From Actinoplanes sp. DH11 (GTDB taxonomy: Bacteria; Actinomycetota; Actinomycetes; Mycobacteriales; Micromonosporaceae): 64,000 bases of DNA. A model generated the notes under the pieces. The model was not told the origin of the DNA. It ran no database searches and worked only from the letters and a program-made list of their open reading frames with translations. The position numbers and the translations under genes are program-made. The stretch spans positions 302,590-366,589 of the forward strand of contig NZ_JAHWGU010000005.1 in the NCBI RefSeq assembly GCF_020873875.1, written 5' to 3'. Each line of letters opens with the position of its first letter. The first letter of the stretch is position 1. Shown in pieces: positions 1-7,381 of this stretch.

Positions 1-337
1 TGACCTGCTCCGGGTCGCCGAGGGAGGCCAGGTAGGCCGCCGCGCCGCCGCGCAGCGACTCGTAGAGCGGCTTCCACCGCTCCTTCACCAGACCGACGAC
101 GCCGTCGAGGTAGCTGCCGCCGGTGCGGAACGCGATGTCCGCCTTCAGGGCTTTCACCAGCTGGCCGTGCGGGTTGAACCCGGACCGCCGCTCCCGCTGC
201 TTGCGCAGGCCGCCGACGAACGTGGCCTTGGCCGGCCCGGTGCGCGACACGTAGCGGGTGAAGCCGAGCATCGTCGCGTAGGGAGGGATCACGGGCACGG
301 GGTTGGTCGAGATCGTGGACATGGTGGACGTGGTCAC
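1..337 (-). CDS. Unknown protein, N-terminal part (runs off left edge)
   Basis: The minus strand stays open from a GTG at 337 to the window edge, giving about 112 N-terminal residues of a longer protein. A GAGGAG ribosome binding site lies 5 nt upstream of the GTG, which supports this start. The first residues are Ser/Thr-rich (VTTSTMSTIS), followed by IPPYATMLGFTRYV and a basic stretch with GGLRKQRERRSGF. I see no signal peptide or membrane segment in the visible part and do not recognise the family. It is divergent from the DHFR-like gene at 552 and the two share a 214-bp intergenic region. Confidence 0.6.
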   Translation of the reverse strand, partial: MTTSTMSTISTNPVPVIPPYATMLGFTRYVSRTGPAKATFVGGLRKQRERRSGFNPHGQLVKALKADIAFRTGGSYLDGVVGLVKERWKPLYESLRGGAAAYLASLGDPEQV

Positions 338-551
338 GTCGTCTCCTCACTCGCGCTGCCCGGCACAAAATCGGCCGAAGATCAGCAGCTCAGGGCCCCT
401 CTTTCGTACATACATACTAATCGACGGGTACGACATTCCCAACGCGAAAGCGGCGGTACGAGGTGTCTGATCCGGCGGCCGCCGATGAGTTCCGGTGCGG
501 GGGCTGGTCTGACTGCTCGGCAGCGTTCGAGACGCGATCGAGGAGAGCGAC

Positions 552-1133
552 GTGACCGCTACGTACACTTTTGACGTCTTCACCAGTTTGGACGGCTTCG
601 GCGGGGTGACCTCCGCCGACTGGGGTGGTTACTGGGGCAAGCAGGGGGCCGAGTTGCTCGCGCACCGGTCGGCCACATACGCGCCGGCGCAGCGGATGGT
701 GTTCGGGGCGAACACGTACCGGGCTTTCACGCAGCTGGTGGCCGGTGGTGCCGAGGAGACCGTGCACGACGCGTGGGTACGGCGGATGCTGGATCTGCCG
801 GCGGTCGTCGTGTCGAGCACGCTGACCGAGCCGCTCGACTGGCCGGACGCCGTCGTGGCCAAGGGCGACGCCGTCGAGGTCGTGGCGCGGCTCAAGGCGG
901 AGTCGGACGTGCCGCTGCGGTCGCACGGGAGCCTGGCGATGAACCGGGCGCTGATGGCGGCCGGGCTGGTCGACTTCGTGCAGGTCACGGTGTTCCCGGT
1001 GATCACCGGGCAGACCGGGGACGACCCGGTGTTCGCCGGTGCCGCCGACTTCGACCTCGACCTGGTCGCGTCGCGGACCCTCGACGGCCGCACCCAGGAA
1101 CTCGTCTATCGGCCCACCCCGCACACATCCTGA
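552..1133 (+). CDS. Dihydrofolate reductase / RibD C-terminal domain family protein
   Basis: This 193-residue protein has the layout of the short DHFR-like/RibD_C proteins (YwjB/YyaP type), which are NAD(P)H-dependent reductases of mostly unknown substrate. Visible family features are the N-terminal strand with TFDVFTSLDGF, the MVFGANTYRAF segment, the VVVSSTL strand, the LRSHGSLAMNRAL loop-helix that in relatives contacts the cofactor, and the C-terminal VFPVITG strand. The GTG start has an AGGAG 6 nt upstream. It is divergent from the partial gene at the left edge and converges on the PAC2 gene across a hairpin. The substrate is not predictable from sequence; calling it a true folate enzyme would go too far. 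Confidence 0.88.
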   Translation: MTATYTFDVFTSLDGFGGVTSADWGGYWGKQGAELLAHRSATYAPAQRMVFGANTYRAFTQLVAGGAEETVHDAWVRRMLDLPAVVVSSTLTEPLDWPDAVVAKGDAVEVVARLKAESDVPLRSHGSLAMNRALMAAGLVDFVQVTVFPVITGQTGDDPVFAGAADFDLDLVASRTLDGRTQELVYRPTPHTS

Positions 1134-1195
1134 CGCGCGAGAAGGCCAACGCGCGAGAAGGACAGCGCGCGGAGAGGACAACGCGCGGAGAGGAC
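1132..1195. repeat. 16-bp tandem repeat, four copies
   Basis: Four copies of a 16-bp unit (consensus AACGCGCGAGAAGGAC, with GCGAG/GCGGAG variants) begin inside the TGA stop of the upstream gene and run to 1195, followed by a degenerate fifth copy. They sit between two convergent genes just before a terminator-like hairpin. Confidence 0.85.
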
Positions 1196-1208
1196 AGCGG
1201 GCGGGAAA

Positions 1209-1234
1209 GCCCGGCCGGCAGGAACCGGCCGGGC
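1209..1234. terminator. Hairpin between convergent genes
   Basis: A perfect 10-bp stem (GCCCGGCCGG / CCGGCCGGGC) with a 6-nt loop lies between the stops at 1133 (plus) and 1238 (minus). On the minus strand the stem is followed by TTTCCCGC, a short T run, so it can serve the PAC2 gene; it may act on both strands. Confidence 0.65.
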
Positions 1235-1237
1235 CCG

Positions 1238-2140
1238 TTACTCGTCCCGGCTCTGCTCGGCCAGGAAGCGCTCCAGCTCGGCGCCGAGTTCCTCGGCCGT
1301 GGGCAGCGGGGCGTCGGAGTCGGCGAGCAGGTTGCCCTGGCGGCCGCGGACGAAGGCGTCGTACTGTGCCTCGAGCGACGTCACCAGGCGGCCGGCCTGC
1401 TCGTCGTCGGCGATCTGCTTGTCGACCTCTTCGCGGACCAGCTTGGCCGACTCGCGCAGGGCGCCGGTCGGCAGTGCCAGGCCGGTGCTCGCCGAGACCG
1501 AGTCGAGCAGCAGTTCGGCGGCGGCCGGGTAACCGGTCTGCGCGAGGTAGTGCGGGACGTGCGCCGCGTACCCCAGGGCGTCGTGGCCGGTGTTGCCGAG
1601 CCGGAACTCCAGCAGGTTGCCGACGCTCGCCGGCACCTGCACCCGCTGCAGCCAGGCCTCGTGGTCGCCGAGCAGGCGTTTGTCGGTGGCGTGCGCGGTC
1701 ATCCCGACCGGGCGGGTGTGCGGCACGGCCATCGGGATGGCGTTGAGGCCGACCGTGACGCGGACGCCGAGCCGTTCGATGAGTTCGGTGACGGTGGCGA
1801 TGAACCGCTCCCACTGCAGGTCCGGTTCGGGGCCGGCGAGCAGCAGGAACTGGGTGCCGAGCTGGTCGGTCACCAGGTGCAGGGCGAGGCTGGGTTCCTC
1901 GTAGCTCTCGAAGTGGTCGGCCACGAAGACCATCGGCGGCCGGCGGGAGCGGTAGTCGAGGAGCTGGTCCAGGTCGAACGTCGCGACGACTTCGCTCTCC
2001 AGGTTCTCCAGCATGTGGTCCCGGGCCAGCTGGATCGCGCTGCCGGCGTCGACGAACCCGGTGAGCGCCTGGATGAGCACCGGGCTGTCCAGGGCCGGGA
2101 GGTCACCGGCCACCTCGTAGAGCCCGTGGGGGTCGAGCAC
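1238..2140 (-). CDS. PAC2 family protein
   Basis: This 300-residue protein belongs to the PAC2 family, named after a eukaryotic proteasome assembly chaperone and common in actinobacteria and archaea. The start chosen is GTG at 2140, preceded by an AAGGAGG sequence 8 nt upstream and giving the typical N terminus VLDPHGLYEVAGD; the open frame continues further upstream but without a better start. Family features include PVLIQALTGFVDAGSA near the N terminus, TFDLDQLLDYRSRRP, and GLNAIPMAVPHTRP in the middle. The C-terminal third is helical and acidic. Actinobacteria have proteasomes, but the role of bacterial PAC2 proteins is not established. It is divergent from the EcsC gene. Confidence 0.85.
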   Translation of the reverse strand: MLDPHGLYEVAGDLPALDSPVLIQALTGFVDAGSAIQLARDHMLENLESEVVATFDLDQLLDYRSRRPPMVFVADHFESYEEPSLALHLVTDQLGTQFLLLAGPEPDLQWERFIATVTELIERLGVRVTVGLNAIPMAVPHTRPVGMTAHATDKRLLGDHEAWLQRVQVPASVGNLLEFRLGNTGHDALGYAAHVPHYLAQTGYPAAAELLLDSVSASTGLALPTGALRESAKLVREEVDKQIADDEQAGRLVTSLEAQYDAFVRGRQGNLLADSDAPLPTAEELGAELERFLAEQSRDE

Positions 2141-2235
2141 GCTGCGGTCCTCCTTGAGAGCGATGCCCGCTTCCGCGGGCTTCTTGTGCCAACACCGGCG
2201 CCGGGTGGGTTCATTCCGGCCCCGCCGAATTCTTG

Positions 2236-2247
2236 CGTACGCGTACG
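2236..2247. promoter_or_regulatory. 12-bp perfect palindrome in divergent intergenic region
   Basis: CGTACGCGTACG is a perfect palindrome in the 185-bp region between the divergent PAC2 and EcsC genes. Its position suits an operator, but no regulator can be assigned and chance is possible in GC-rich DNA. Confidence 0.3.
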
Positions 2248-2325
2248 ACATCGGCGCAACCGGCGACGTGCGCGGACCGGGCACACTGGGTTCAGATCCA
2301 CTTCTACGCCCCCTCGGAGCGATGT

Positions 2326-3036
2326 GTGAGTCAGCCGGTACCCCTCCTGGAGAACACCGCACCGCCCAGCACGCTCTGGGCCCGGATGAAGTCCGACCCG
2401 CAGTACGCCCCGGAGCACCTGGCGCTGGAAGCCGTCCGGCGTCTCGGCCCGGAGGCGCAGCGCTGGATCGGCCGGATGCGCGAGGAGCGCCCGGACGCCG
2501 GCCCGGACGAACTGGCGGCGCTCGCCGTCAAGCGGTTCACCACGCTGGCCCGGGTCTCCGGTGCCGTGTCGGGCGCGGCCGGGTTGCCGGGCGCGGTCCT
2601 CGACGTCGGCGTGCTCGCGTGGACGCAGGCGCGGATGGTGCTGCACGTCGCGGCCGCGCACGGCGCCGACCCGACGGCGCCGGAGCGCGCCACCGAGCTG
2701 CTGGTTCTGCAGCGGGTGCACAAGGTGGCGGAGACCGCGCGTACCGCGCTGGGTGTCGCCGCCGGCCGGGAGCGTGCCAGCCGCCTCTTCACCGGCGCCG
2801 GCGGCACGCCGATGGCGCGTGTCCTGGTCACTCTGGGCGTGCGCCTGGCGCAGATGGCGGGCGTACGCGCGGCGAAGCGCGTCTTCGCCAAAATGATCCC
2901 GCTCGGCGGGGTGGTCCTCGGCACCTGGGCCAATTCGGCGGCGACCCGTGACCTGGCCGCCCGCGCCCGGATCCATTACCGCACCACGGACCCGGCCGCC
3001 CGGCCGATGCCGGAATCCGGCGGGGGAAGGCCCTAA
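2326..3036 (+). CDS. EcsC family protein
   Basis: This 236-residue protein matches the EcsC family, proteins of unknown biochemical function named from the Bacillus ecs operon. The GTG at 2326 is chosen because GGAG lies 6 nt upstream; the open frame extends to 2233, but that stretch has no family character. The core has a basic amphipathic helix (LALEAVRRLGPEAQRWI), then a Gly/Ala-rich hydrophobic region with VSGAAGLPGAVLDVGVLAW, typical of EcsC, and a second glycine-rich region with MIPLGGVVLGTWAN close to the C terminus. The hydrophobic patches suggest membrane association. The lipoprotein gene begins 31 bp downstream, so the two may be co-transcribed. Confidence 0.8.
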   Translation: MSQPVPLLENTAPPSTLWARMKSDPQYAPEHLALEAVRRLGPEAQRWIGRMREERPDAGPDELAALAVKRFTTLARVSGAVSGAAGLPGAVLDVGVLAWTQARMVLHVAAAHGADPTAPERATELLVLQRVHKVAETARTALGVAAGRERASRLFTGAGGTPMARVLVTLGVRLAQMAGVRAAKRVFAKMIPLGGVVLGTWANSAATRDLAARARIHYRTTDPAARPMPESGGGRP

Positions 3037-3067
3037 GGATCCGGCGTTCCCGCCCGATCCTCCTGAC

Positions 3068-3658
3068 GTGCTGCGAATCCGGAAGTCCGCCGCCCTGTTG
3101 TCCGCCCTCGCGCTGCCGCTGCTGATCGCGGGCTGCGCGTCCGCCGAGTCGGCCACCACACCGGCGACCGAGAACGGCGCCGACTGGATCCGGGTGGCCG
3201 CCGGTCAGGCCACGCCGTCGCCGGTGACGAAGTACGGCAAGGCCACGCCGACACCGGAGCTGACGCTGCCGACCCCGCCCGCCACGACGCCCCCGGCCCC
3301 GAACCCGAACCCGTCCTGCACGCCGGCCCCGCGCGGCGCCGGCGTGATCAACGGACTGGGTGTGGTGCCGGGGGGCACCAGCGCCGTGGTGAGCTGGTAC
3401 CACCCGGGCGGTGCGGACATCGTCGACTACCGGGTCACCGCCGCCACGCAGGATCTGCAGGTCGGCGAGCAGGACGAGGTCGGCTGGACCACTGTCACCC
3501 CGGCGGCCTGCGGTGAGGTCAGCGCCACCGTGACGGGTCTCACGCCGGGCACGCCGTACGTCTTCTCGGTGGATGTGGTGCGCAAGCACACCGGCACGCT
3601 GGAGGGCACCTACACCCGGACGATCGCGCGCTCGGATGTGGTGAGCACCACGGCGTGA
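3068..3658 (+). CDS. Lipoprotein with fibronectin type III domain
   Basis: This 196-residue secreted protein starts at GTG 3068. Basic residues (LRIRK) precede a hydrophobic stretch ending in the lipobox LIAGC, so lipidation at Cys23 is predicted. A Thr/Pro-rich linker (about residues 55-85, with TLPTPPATTPPAPNP) leads to a single C-terminal FnIII-like domain containing VVSWYHPGGADIVDYRV and VTGLTPGTPYVFSVDV. Such a domain usually mediates binding at the cell surface; no catalytic domain is present. It follows the EcsC gene by 31 bp. The ligand is unknown. Confidence 0.8.
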   Translation: MLRIRKSAALLSALALPLLIAGCASAESATTPATENGADWIRVAAGQATPSPVTKYGKATPTPELTLPTPPATTPPAPNPNPSCTPAPRGAGVINGLGVVPGGTSAVVSWYHPGGADIVDYRVTAATQDLQVGEQDEVGWTTVTPAACGEVSATVTGLTPGTPYVFSVDVVRKHTGTLEGTYTRTIARSDVVSTTA

Positions 3659-3715
3659 CGCCCGTGGCCGGTCCGGGAGCGGACGATCGGCGGGTCAGTC
3701 TCTAAGCTTCCCGGC

Positions 3716-5290
3716 ATGGAAGCCATCGTCGACACGGTCGTGCTCGTAGCGATCTCCGTGGTCGGCGCCGCGCTGGCCCGCCGCCTCGGTTTCGTGGCGC
3801 CGCTGGTGCTGCTCGTCGCCGGGCTGGCGCTGTCCTACGTGCCGGGCTTCCCGGAGGCGCATCTCGAGCCGGAGCTGGTGCTCATCGGGATTCTGCCGCC
3901 GCTGCTGTACGTGGCGGCGCTGCAGACCTCGGTGCCCGCGTTCCGGCTGGCGCTGCGGCCGATCCTGCTGCTCGCGGTCGGTCTGGTGGTGCTCACCGCG
4001 TTCGTGATCGGGTTCGTGGTGCACCTGCTGCTGCCGGCGGTGCCGCTGGCAGCCTGTGTCGCGCTGGGTGCGATCGTCGCCCCACCGGACGCCGTCTCCG
4101 CGACCGCCATCGCCCGCCGGGTCGGGTTGCCCCGCCGGGTGGTGACGATCCTGGAGGGCGAGAGCCTGCTCAACGACGCGACCGCGCTGGTCATGGTGCG
4201 GGTCGCGGCGGGTGCGCTGGCCGGTGCGGCGGTAGGGCTGTGGGAGATCAGCCAGGAGGTCGCGCTCAAGGCGGGCGGCGGCCTGGTGATCGGGTTCGTG
4301 TTCGCGGTCGCCGCGGCCTGGCTGCACCGCAGGATCGAGGACTCGCTGCTGGAGGACGCGGTCTCGCTGCTCACCCCGTTCGTCGTCGTGATCGTCGCCG
4401 AGGAGCTGCACACGTCGAGCGTGGTGGCCGTGGTGGTGGCCGGTCTCTACCTGGGTCACCGCATCCCCTTCCTGCTGTCGCCGACGTCGCGGCTCCAGAT
4501 GGACGCGGTCTGGAAACTGGTGAACTTCCTGCTGGAGGGCGTGGTCTTCCTGCTGGTGGGCCTCCAGTTGCGCGAGGTGGTGGGCAGCATCGAGACCGAC
4601 ATGGCGACCACCGTTCAGGTCACCGCCGCGGTCTTCGCCACGCTGGTGCTGGTGCGGTTCGCCTGGATGTACCCGGCCACCTATCTGGCCCGGCTGGTCC
4701 CGCGGATCCGCAACCGGGAGGAACGGCCGCGACCGGCCGTGCCGACCGTGATCGCCTGGGCGGGCATGCGCGGGGTGGTGACGCTCGCGGCGGCGCAGAC
4801 GCTGCCGGAGCCGGGTGTGGGCGGGGTGCCCGAATACCCCCGTGAGCTGTTCGTCTTCGTCGCCTTCGCGATCATCGTGCTGACCCTTCTGGTGCAGGGC
4901 GCGACCCTGCCCGCGCTGGCCCGGGTGCTGCGGGTCAAGGAGGACAACAGCGCGCAGGACGCCCTGGCCGAGGCGGGCATCCAGCACACCGCCAGCCGGG
5001 CCGCCCTGGAGGCGCTGGAGGCGCACGCCGGCAGCGCGCCGCCGGCCGTGGTGGCGCGGTTGCGCGGCCTGGTGGAGAGCCGGTCGAACAATGCCTGGGA
5101 GCGTTTGGGCAGTCAGCAGCAGGAAACCCCGTCAGCGGCGTACGGGCGGCTGCGGCGGGAAATGATCAAGGCGGAGCGGCACGTCTTCAAGATTGCCCGC
5201 AACGAGGGGCGGATCCCCGAGGAGGTGCTGGTGCGTGCCCAGCGCGAACTGGACCTGGAAGAGACACAGCTGCAACGGAGCGAGTCTTGA
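3716..5290 (+). CDS. CPA1-type Na+/H+ antiporter
   Basis: This 524-residue polytopic protein is a CPA1-family (NhaP/YjcE-like) cation/proton exchanger. About twelve hydrophobic segments cover residues 1-400. The ion-binding region shows CVALGAIVAPPDAVSATA and, further on, EGESLLNDATALV, the paired Asp-containing motifs of the family. A conserved GMRGVVTLAAA segment lies near residue 350. The last roughly 120 residues are cytoplasmic, helical and charged (from RVLRVKEDNSAQD on). Its stop overlaps the TTG start of the UBP zinc finger gene by 4 bp, so the two proteins are translationally coupled. Whether it moves Na+ or K+ cannot be read from the sequence. Confidence 0.9.
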   Translation: MEAIVDTVVLVAISVVGAALARRLGFVAPLVLLVAGLALSYVPGFPEAHLEPELVLIGILPPLLYVAALQTSVPAFRLALRPILLLAVGLVVLTAFVIGFVVHLLLPAVPLAACVALGAIVAPPDAVSATAIARRVGLPRRVVTILEGESLLNDATALVMVRVAAGALAGAAVGLWEISQEVALKAGGGLVIGFVFAVAAAWLHRRIEDSLLEDAVSLLTPFVVVIVAEELHTSSVVAVVVAGLYLGHRIPFLLSPTSRLQMDAVWKLVNFLLEGVVFLLVGLQLREVVGSIETDMATTVQVTAAVFATLVLVRFAWMYPATYLARLVPRIRNREERPRPAVPTVIAWAGMRGVVTLAAAQTLPEPGVGGVPEYPRELFVFVAFAIIVLTLLVQGATLPALARVLRVKEDNSAQDALAEAGIQHTASRAALEALEAHAGSAPPAVVARLRGLVESRSNNAWERLGSQQQETPSAAYGRLRREMIKAERHVFKIARNEGRIPEEVLVRAQRELDLEETQLQRSES

Positions 5291-5550
5291 TCTGTGAGCA
5301 TCTGAAGGAGGCCGGCGACCCGGCGCCGCTGGCGCCCTTCGACGGCGGCTGCCCGGAGTGCGTGGCCGGCGGGTTCACCGACTGGGTGCACCTGCGAGTC
5401 TGCCTGAGCTGCGGTTATGTCGGGTGCTGCGATTCCTCCCCGCGGCGGCACATGTCGCGCCACCACGAGGAGCAGGACCATCCGGTGATGCGATCCTACG
5501 AGCCGGGCGAGGGCTGGCGCTGGTGCTACGTGCACCAGCAGCTGGGCTGA
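5287..5550 (+). CDS. Stand-alone UBP-type zinc finger protein
   Basis: This 87-residue protein is almost entirely one UBP-type zinc finger (zf-UBP). Candidate zinc ligands are Cys22/Cys25 (CPEC), Cys39/Cys42 (CLSC), Cys47/Cys48 (GCC), His55, His59/His60 and His65, followed by the aromatic GWRWCYVHQ segment. In eukaryotes this domain binds the C-terminal Gly-Gly of ubiquitin. The TTG start at 5287 overlaps the antiporter stop (TTGA), with GGAG about 7 nt upstream. It converges on a second antiporter that carries the same domain as a C-terminal fusion. A role as a regulatory subunit of the antiporter is an inference from coupling and from that fusion. Confidence 0.88.
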   Translation: MICEHLKEAGDPAPLAPFDGGCPECVAGGFTDWVHLRVCLSCGYVGCCDSSPRRHMSRHHEEQDHPVMRSYEPGEGWRWCYVHQQLG

Positions 5551-5581
5551 AGCCGGCCGGGCGGACCACGCCCGGCCGGCT
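5551..5581. terminator. Bidirectional hairpin between antiporter operons
   Basis: A perfect 13-bp stem (AGCCGGCCGGGCG / CGCCCGGCCGGCT) with a 5-nt loop starts at the base after the zinc finger stop and ends 3 bp before the stop of the convergent antiporter. No T tract is visible on either side. Confidence 0.65.
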
Positions 5582-5584
5582 CGC

Positions 5585-7063
5585 TCACCCGCGCGTGGAC
5601 CCGGCCGGTTCGCGGATGAGGGCGCCGTCCACGTAGCAGTACTGCCACCCGTCACCCTCCTCGAGTGAGCGGATGATCGGGTGCTCGGTGTCGGCGAAGT
5701 GCGCGTCCGCGTGCTTGTTCGGTGAGTCGTTGCAGCAGCCCACCTCGCCGCACGTGAGACACATGCGCAGCTGCACCCAGGTGTCGCCGGAGTCGACGCA
5801 CTGCTGGCAGACGTCGGTGTCGGTCTCGGTGATGTGGATCCGGTCCATGTGGGTGCAGGCGGTGCTGATCGTCTCCTCCCGGACGTACCGCCACTGCGTG
5901 TGCAGCAGCCGGTCCGGAAGGAACCGGGCGAGCATCCGCGAGTTGGCCGCGAGGATCGGCGCCAGCACCGCCAGGATCAGCACGTAGAGCGCGATGAACG
6001 GGCCGACCCGCTCGTCCAGCCCGGCACCGAGCGCGAGCGTGGCGAGGATCAGGGAGAACTCGCCGCGGCCGAGCACGGTCAGGCCGACGTTCGCCGCGCC
6101 GCGCTGGTTGAGGCCGAACAGCCGGGCCGTGATCAGGCCGGCACTGACGTTGGTGAGCACCGTGATGCCGACCGCGATCAGCACCGGCACCACGACCGAC
6201 CCGATCGCGCCGACGTCGATGCTCATCCCGAACGCCACGAAGAAGACCGCGGCGAAGACGTCGCGCAGCGGCAGGACCAGGCGTTCGGCCCGCTCCTTCA
6301 CCGAGGTGCGGGCCACCACCAGGCCGATCATCAGCGCGCCGATCGCGTCCGAGACGCCGACCTCGGCGGAGATCCCGGCGACCAGCACGACCAGGCCGAC
6401 CATCAGGATGGCGAGCAGTTCGTCCTCGCGGCTGTCGATCACCTTGCCGACCAGGCGGGCGCCCCAGCGGGCGACCGCGAAGAGCAAGGCCAGGTAACCG
6501 AAGCTCATGCCGATGCGCAGGGCCAGCTCACCGGCCGAGTCGGCGCCGGACAGGATCGGGGTGAGCAGGGCCAGGTAGAGGGCGAGGAACAGGTCCTCGA
6601 TGACGATCACACCGAGGATCACCGGAGTTTCGGCGTTGGCCAGCCGGCGTAACTCGATGAGGAGTTTGGTGGCGATCGCGGAGGACGAGATGCCCACCGC
6701 GCCGGCGATGACGAACGCCTCCGACGTGCCCCAGCCGAGCGCGAAGCCCAGACCGAGGCCGGCGCCGATGTTGATGCCGATGTAGGCACCGGCCGCGGCG
6801 AACAGCCGCTTGCCGCTGCCCAGCACCTGTTCGACGGGGAACTCCACGCCGAGGTGGAAGAGGAGCAGGACCAGCCCGAGCAGGGCCAGCATGTCCAGGT
6901 CCTCGGGGTGATCGAAGAGCGTCAGGCCGGGGGTGAACGGGCCGAGCAGGATGCCGGCGAGCATGAAGAACGGAACGGTCGGCAGCCGGAACCGCCGGCC
7001 GAGCCGGGCCAGCAGCCCGGCGGCCAGGATCAGCGCGCCCAGGCCGATGAGATTCGCGTGCAC
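5585..7063 (-). CDS. CPA2 cation/H+ antiporter fused to a C-terminal UBP zinc finger
   Basis: This 492-residue protein combines two modules. Residues 1-390 form a CPA2 (KefB/KhtU-like) exchanger with about twelve membrane segments; visible landmarks are LLLFHLGVEF, GAVGISSSAIATKLLIEL, FFVAFGMSID and GLTVLGRGEFSLILA. From about residue 400 to the end there is a UBP-type zinc finger with CTHMDRIH, CQQC, CLTC, GCC, HADAHF and GWQYCYVD. The GTG start at 7063 follows AGGG about 6 nt upstream, 8 bp after the stop of the short KhtT-like gene. Most CPA2 relatives end in an RCK/TrkA domain or have none, so the zinc finger occupies the position of a regulatory domain. The transported ion is unproven; K+/H+ exchange is the best family-based guess. 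Confidence 0.9.
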   Translation of the reverse strand: MHANLIGLGALILAAGLLARLGRRFRLPTVPFFMLAGILLGPFTPGLTLFDHPEDLDMLALLGLVLLLFHLGVEFPVEQVLGSGKRLFAAAGAYIGINIGAGLGLGFALGWGTSEAFVIAGAVGISSSAIATKLLIELRRLANAETPVILGVIVIEDLFLALYLALLTPILSGADSAGELALRIGMSFGYLALLFAVARWGARLVGKVIDSREDELLAILMVGLVVLVAGISAEVGVSDAIGALMIGLVVARTSVKERAERLVLPLRDVFAAVFFVAFGMSIDVGAIGSVVVPVLIAVGITVLTNVSAGLITARLFGLNQRGAANVGLTVLGRGEFSLILATLALGAGLDERVGPFIALYVLILAVLAPILAANSRMLARFLPDRLLHTQWRYVREETISTACTHMDRIHITETDTDVCQQCVDSGDTWVQLRMCLTCGEVGCCNDSPNKHADAHFADTEHPIIRSLEEGDGWQYCYVDGALIREPAGSTRG

Positions 7064-7071
7064 CGGTCGCC

Positions 7072-7299
7072 CTAGTCGACGAAGTACGTGCCGGCGAGCA
7101 CCGCGCCGATTTTGCGGGCCTGTTCCTCGGAGAGCTCCAGGACGGCGCCCGGCTCGTCCCCGCTGTCCTCGAACACGTAGAGGTGCCGTTTGCCGTCCCG
7201 GGACAGCACGACGGAGACGCGCTGCCCACCGCCGCCCACCGCGATGTCGTACCGGGTGCCTACTCCCGGAAGTTCCTGGATGTGAACGCCTTTACCCAT
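7072..7299 (-). CDS. Short KhtT-like antiporter regulatory subunit (N-terminal domain only)
   Basis: This 75-residue protein resembles the N-terminal domain of the actinobacterial antiporter regulatory subunit KhtT: an ELPGVGTRYDI motif, a VSVVLSRDGKRHLYVF strand pair and an acidic helix with LSEEQARKIGAVL. Full-length KhtT proteins are about 160 residues and end in an RCK_C (TrkA_C) ligand-binding domain, which is absent here; the frame stops at TAG. The gene lies 8 bp upstream of the CPA2 antiporter and is surely in its operon. It is either a natural minimal form, with the sensing function moved to the antiporter's own zinc finger, or a degenerate subunit; the intact antiporter gene argues for the former. 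Confidence 0.75.
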   Translation of the reverse strand: MGKGVHIQELPGVGTRYDIAVGGGGQRVSVVLSRDGKRHLYVFEDSGDEPGAVLELSEEQARKIGAVLAGTYFVD

Positions 7300-7381
7300 G
7301 GCGGGATCCTACGGGGGGTTCTGTGTCGCGACGATTACGCGCCGCCCGCCGAGACCTGCGCGACACTCCCCTCGGACCTGC

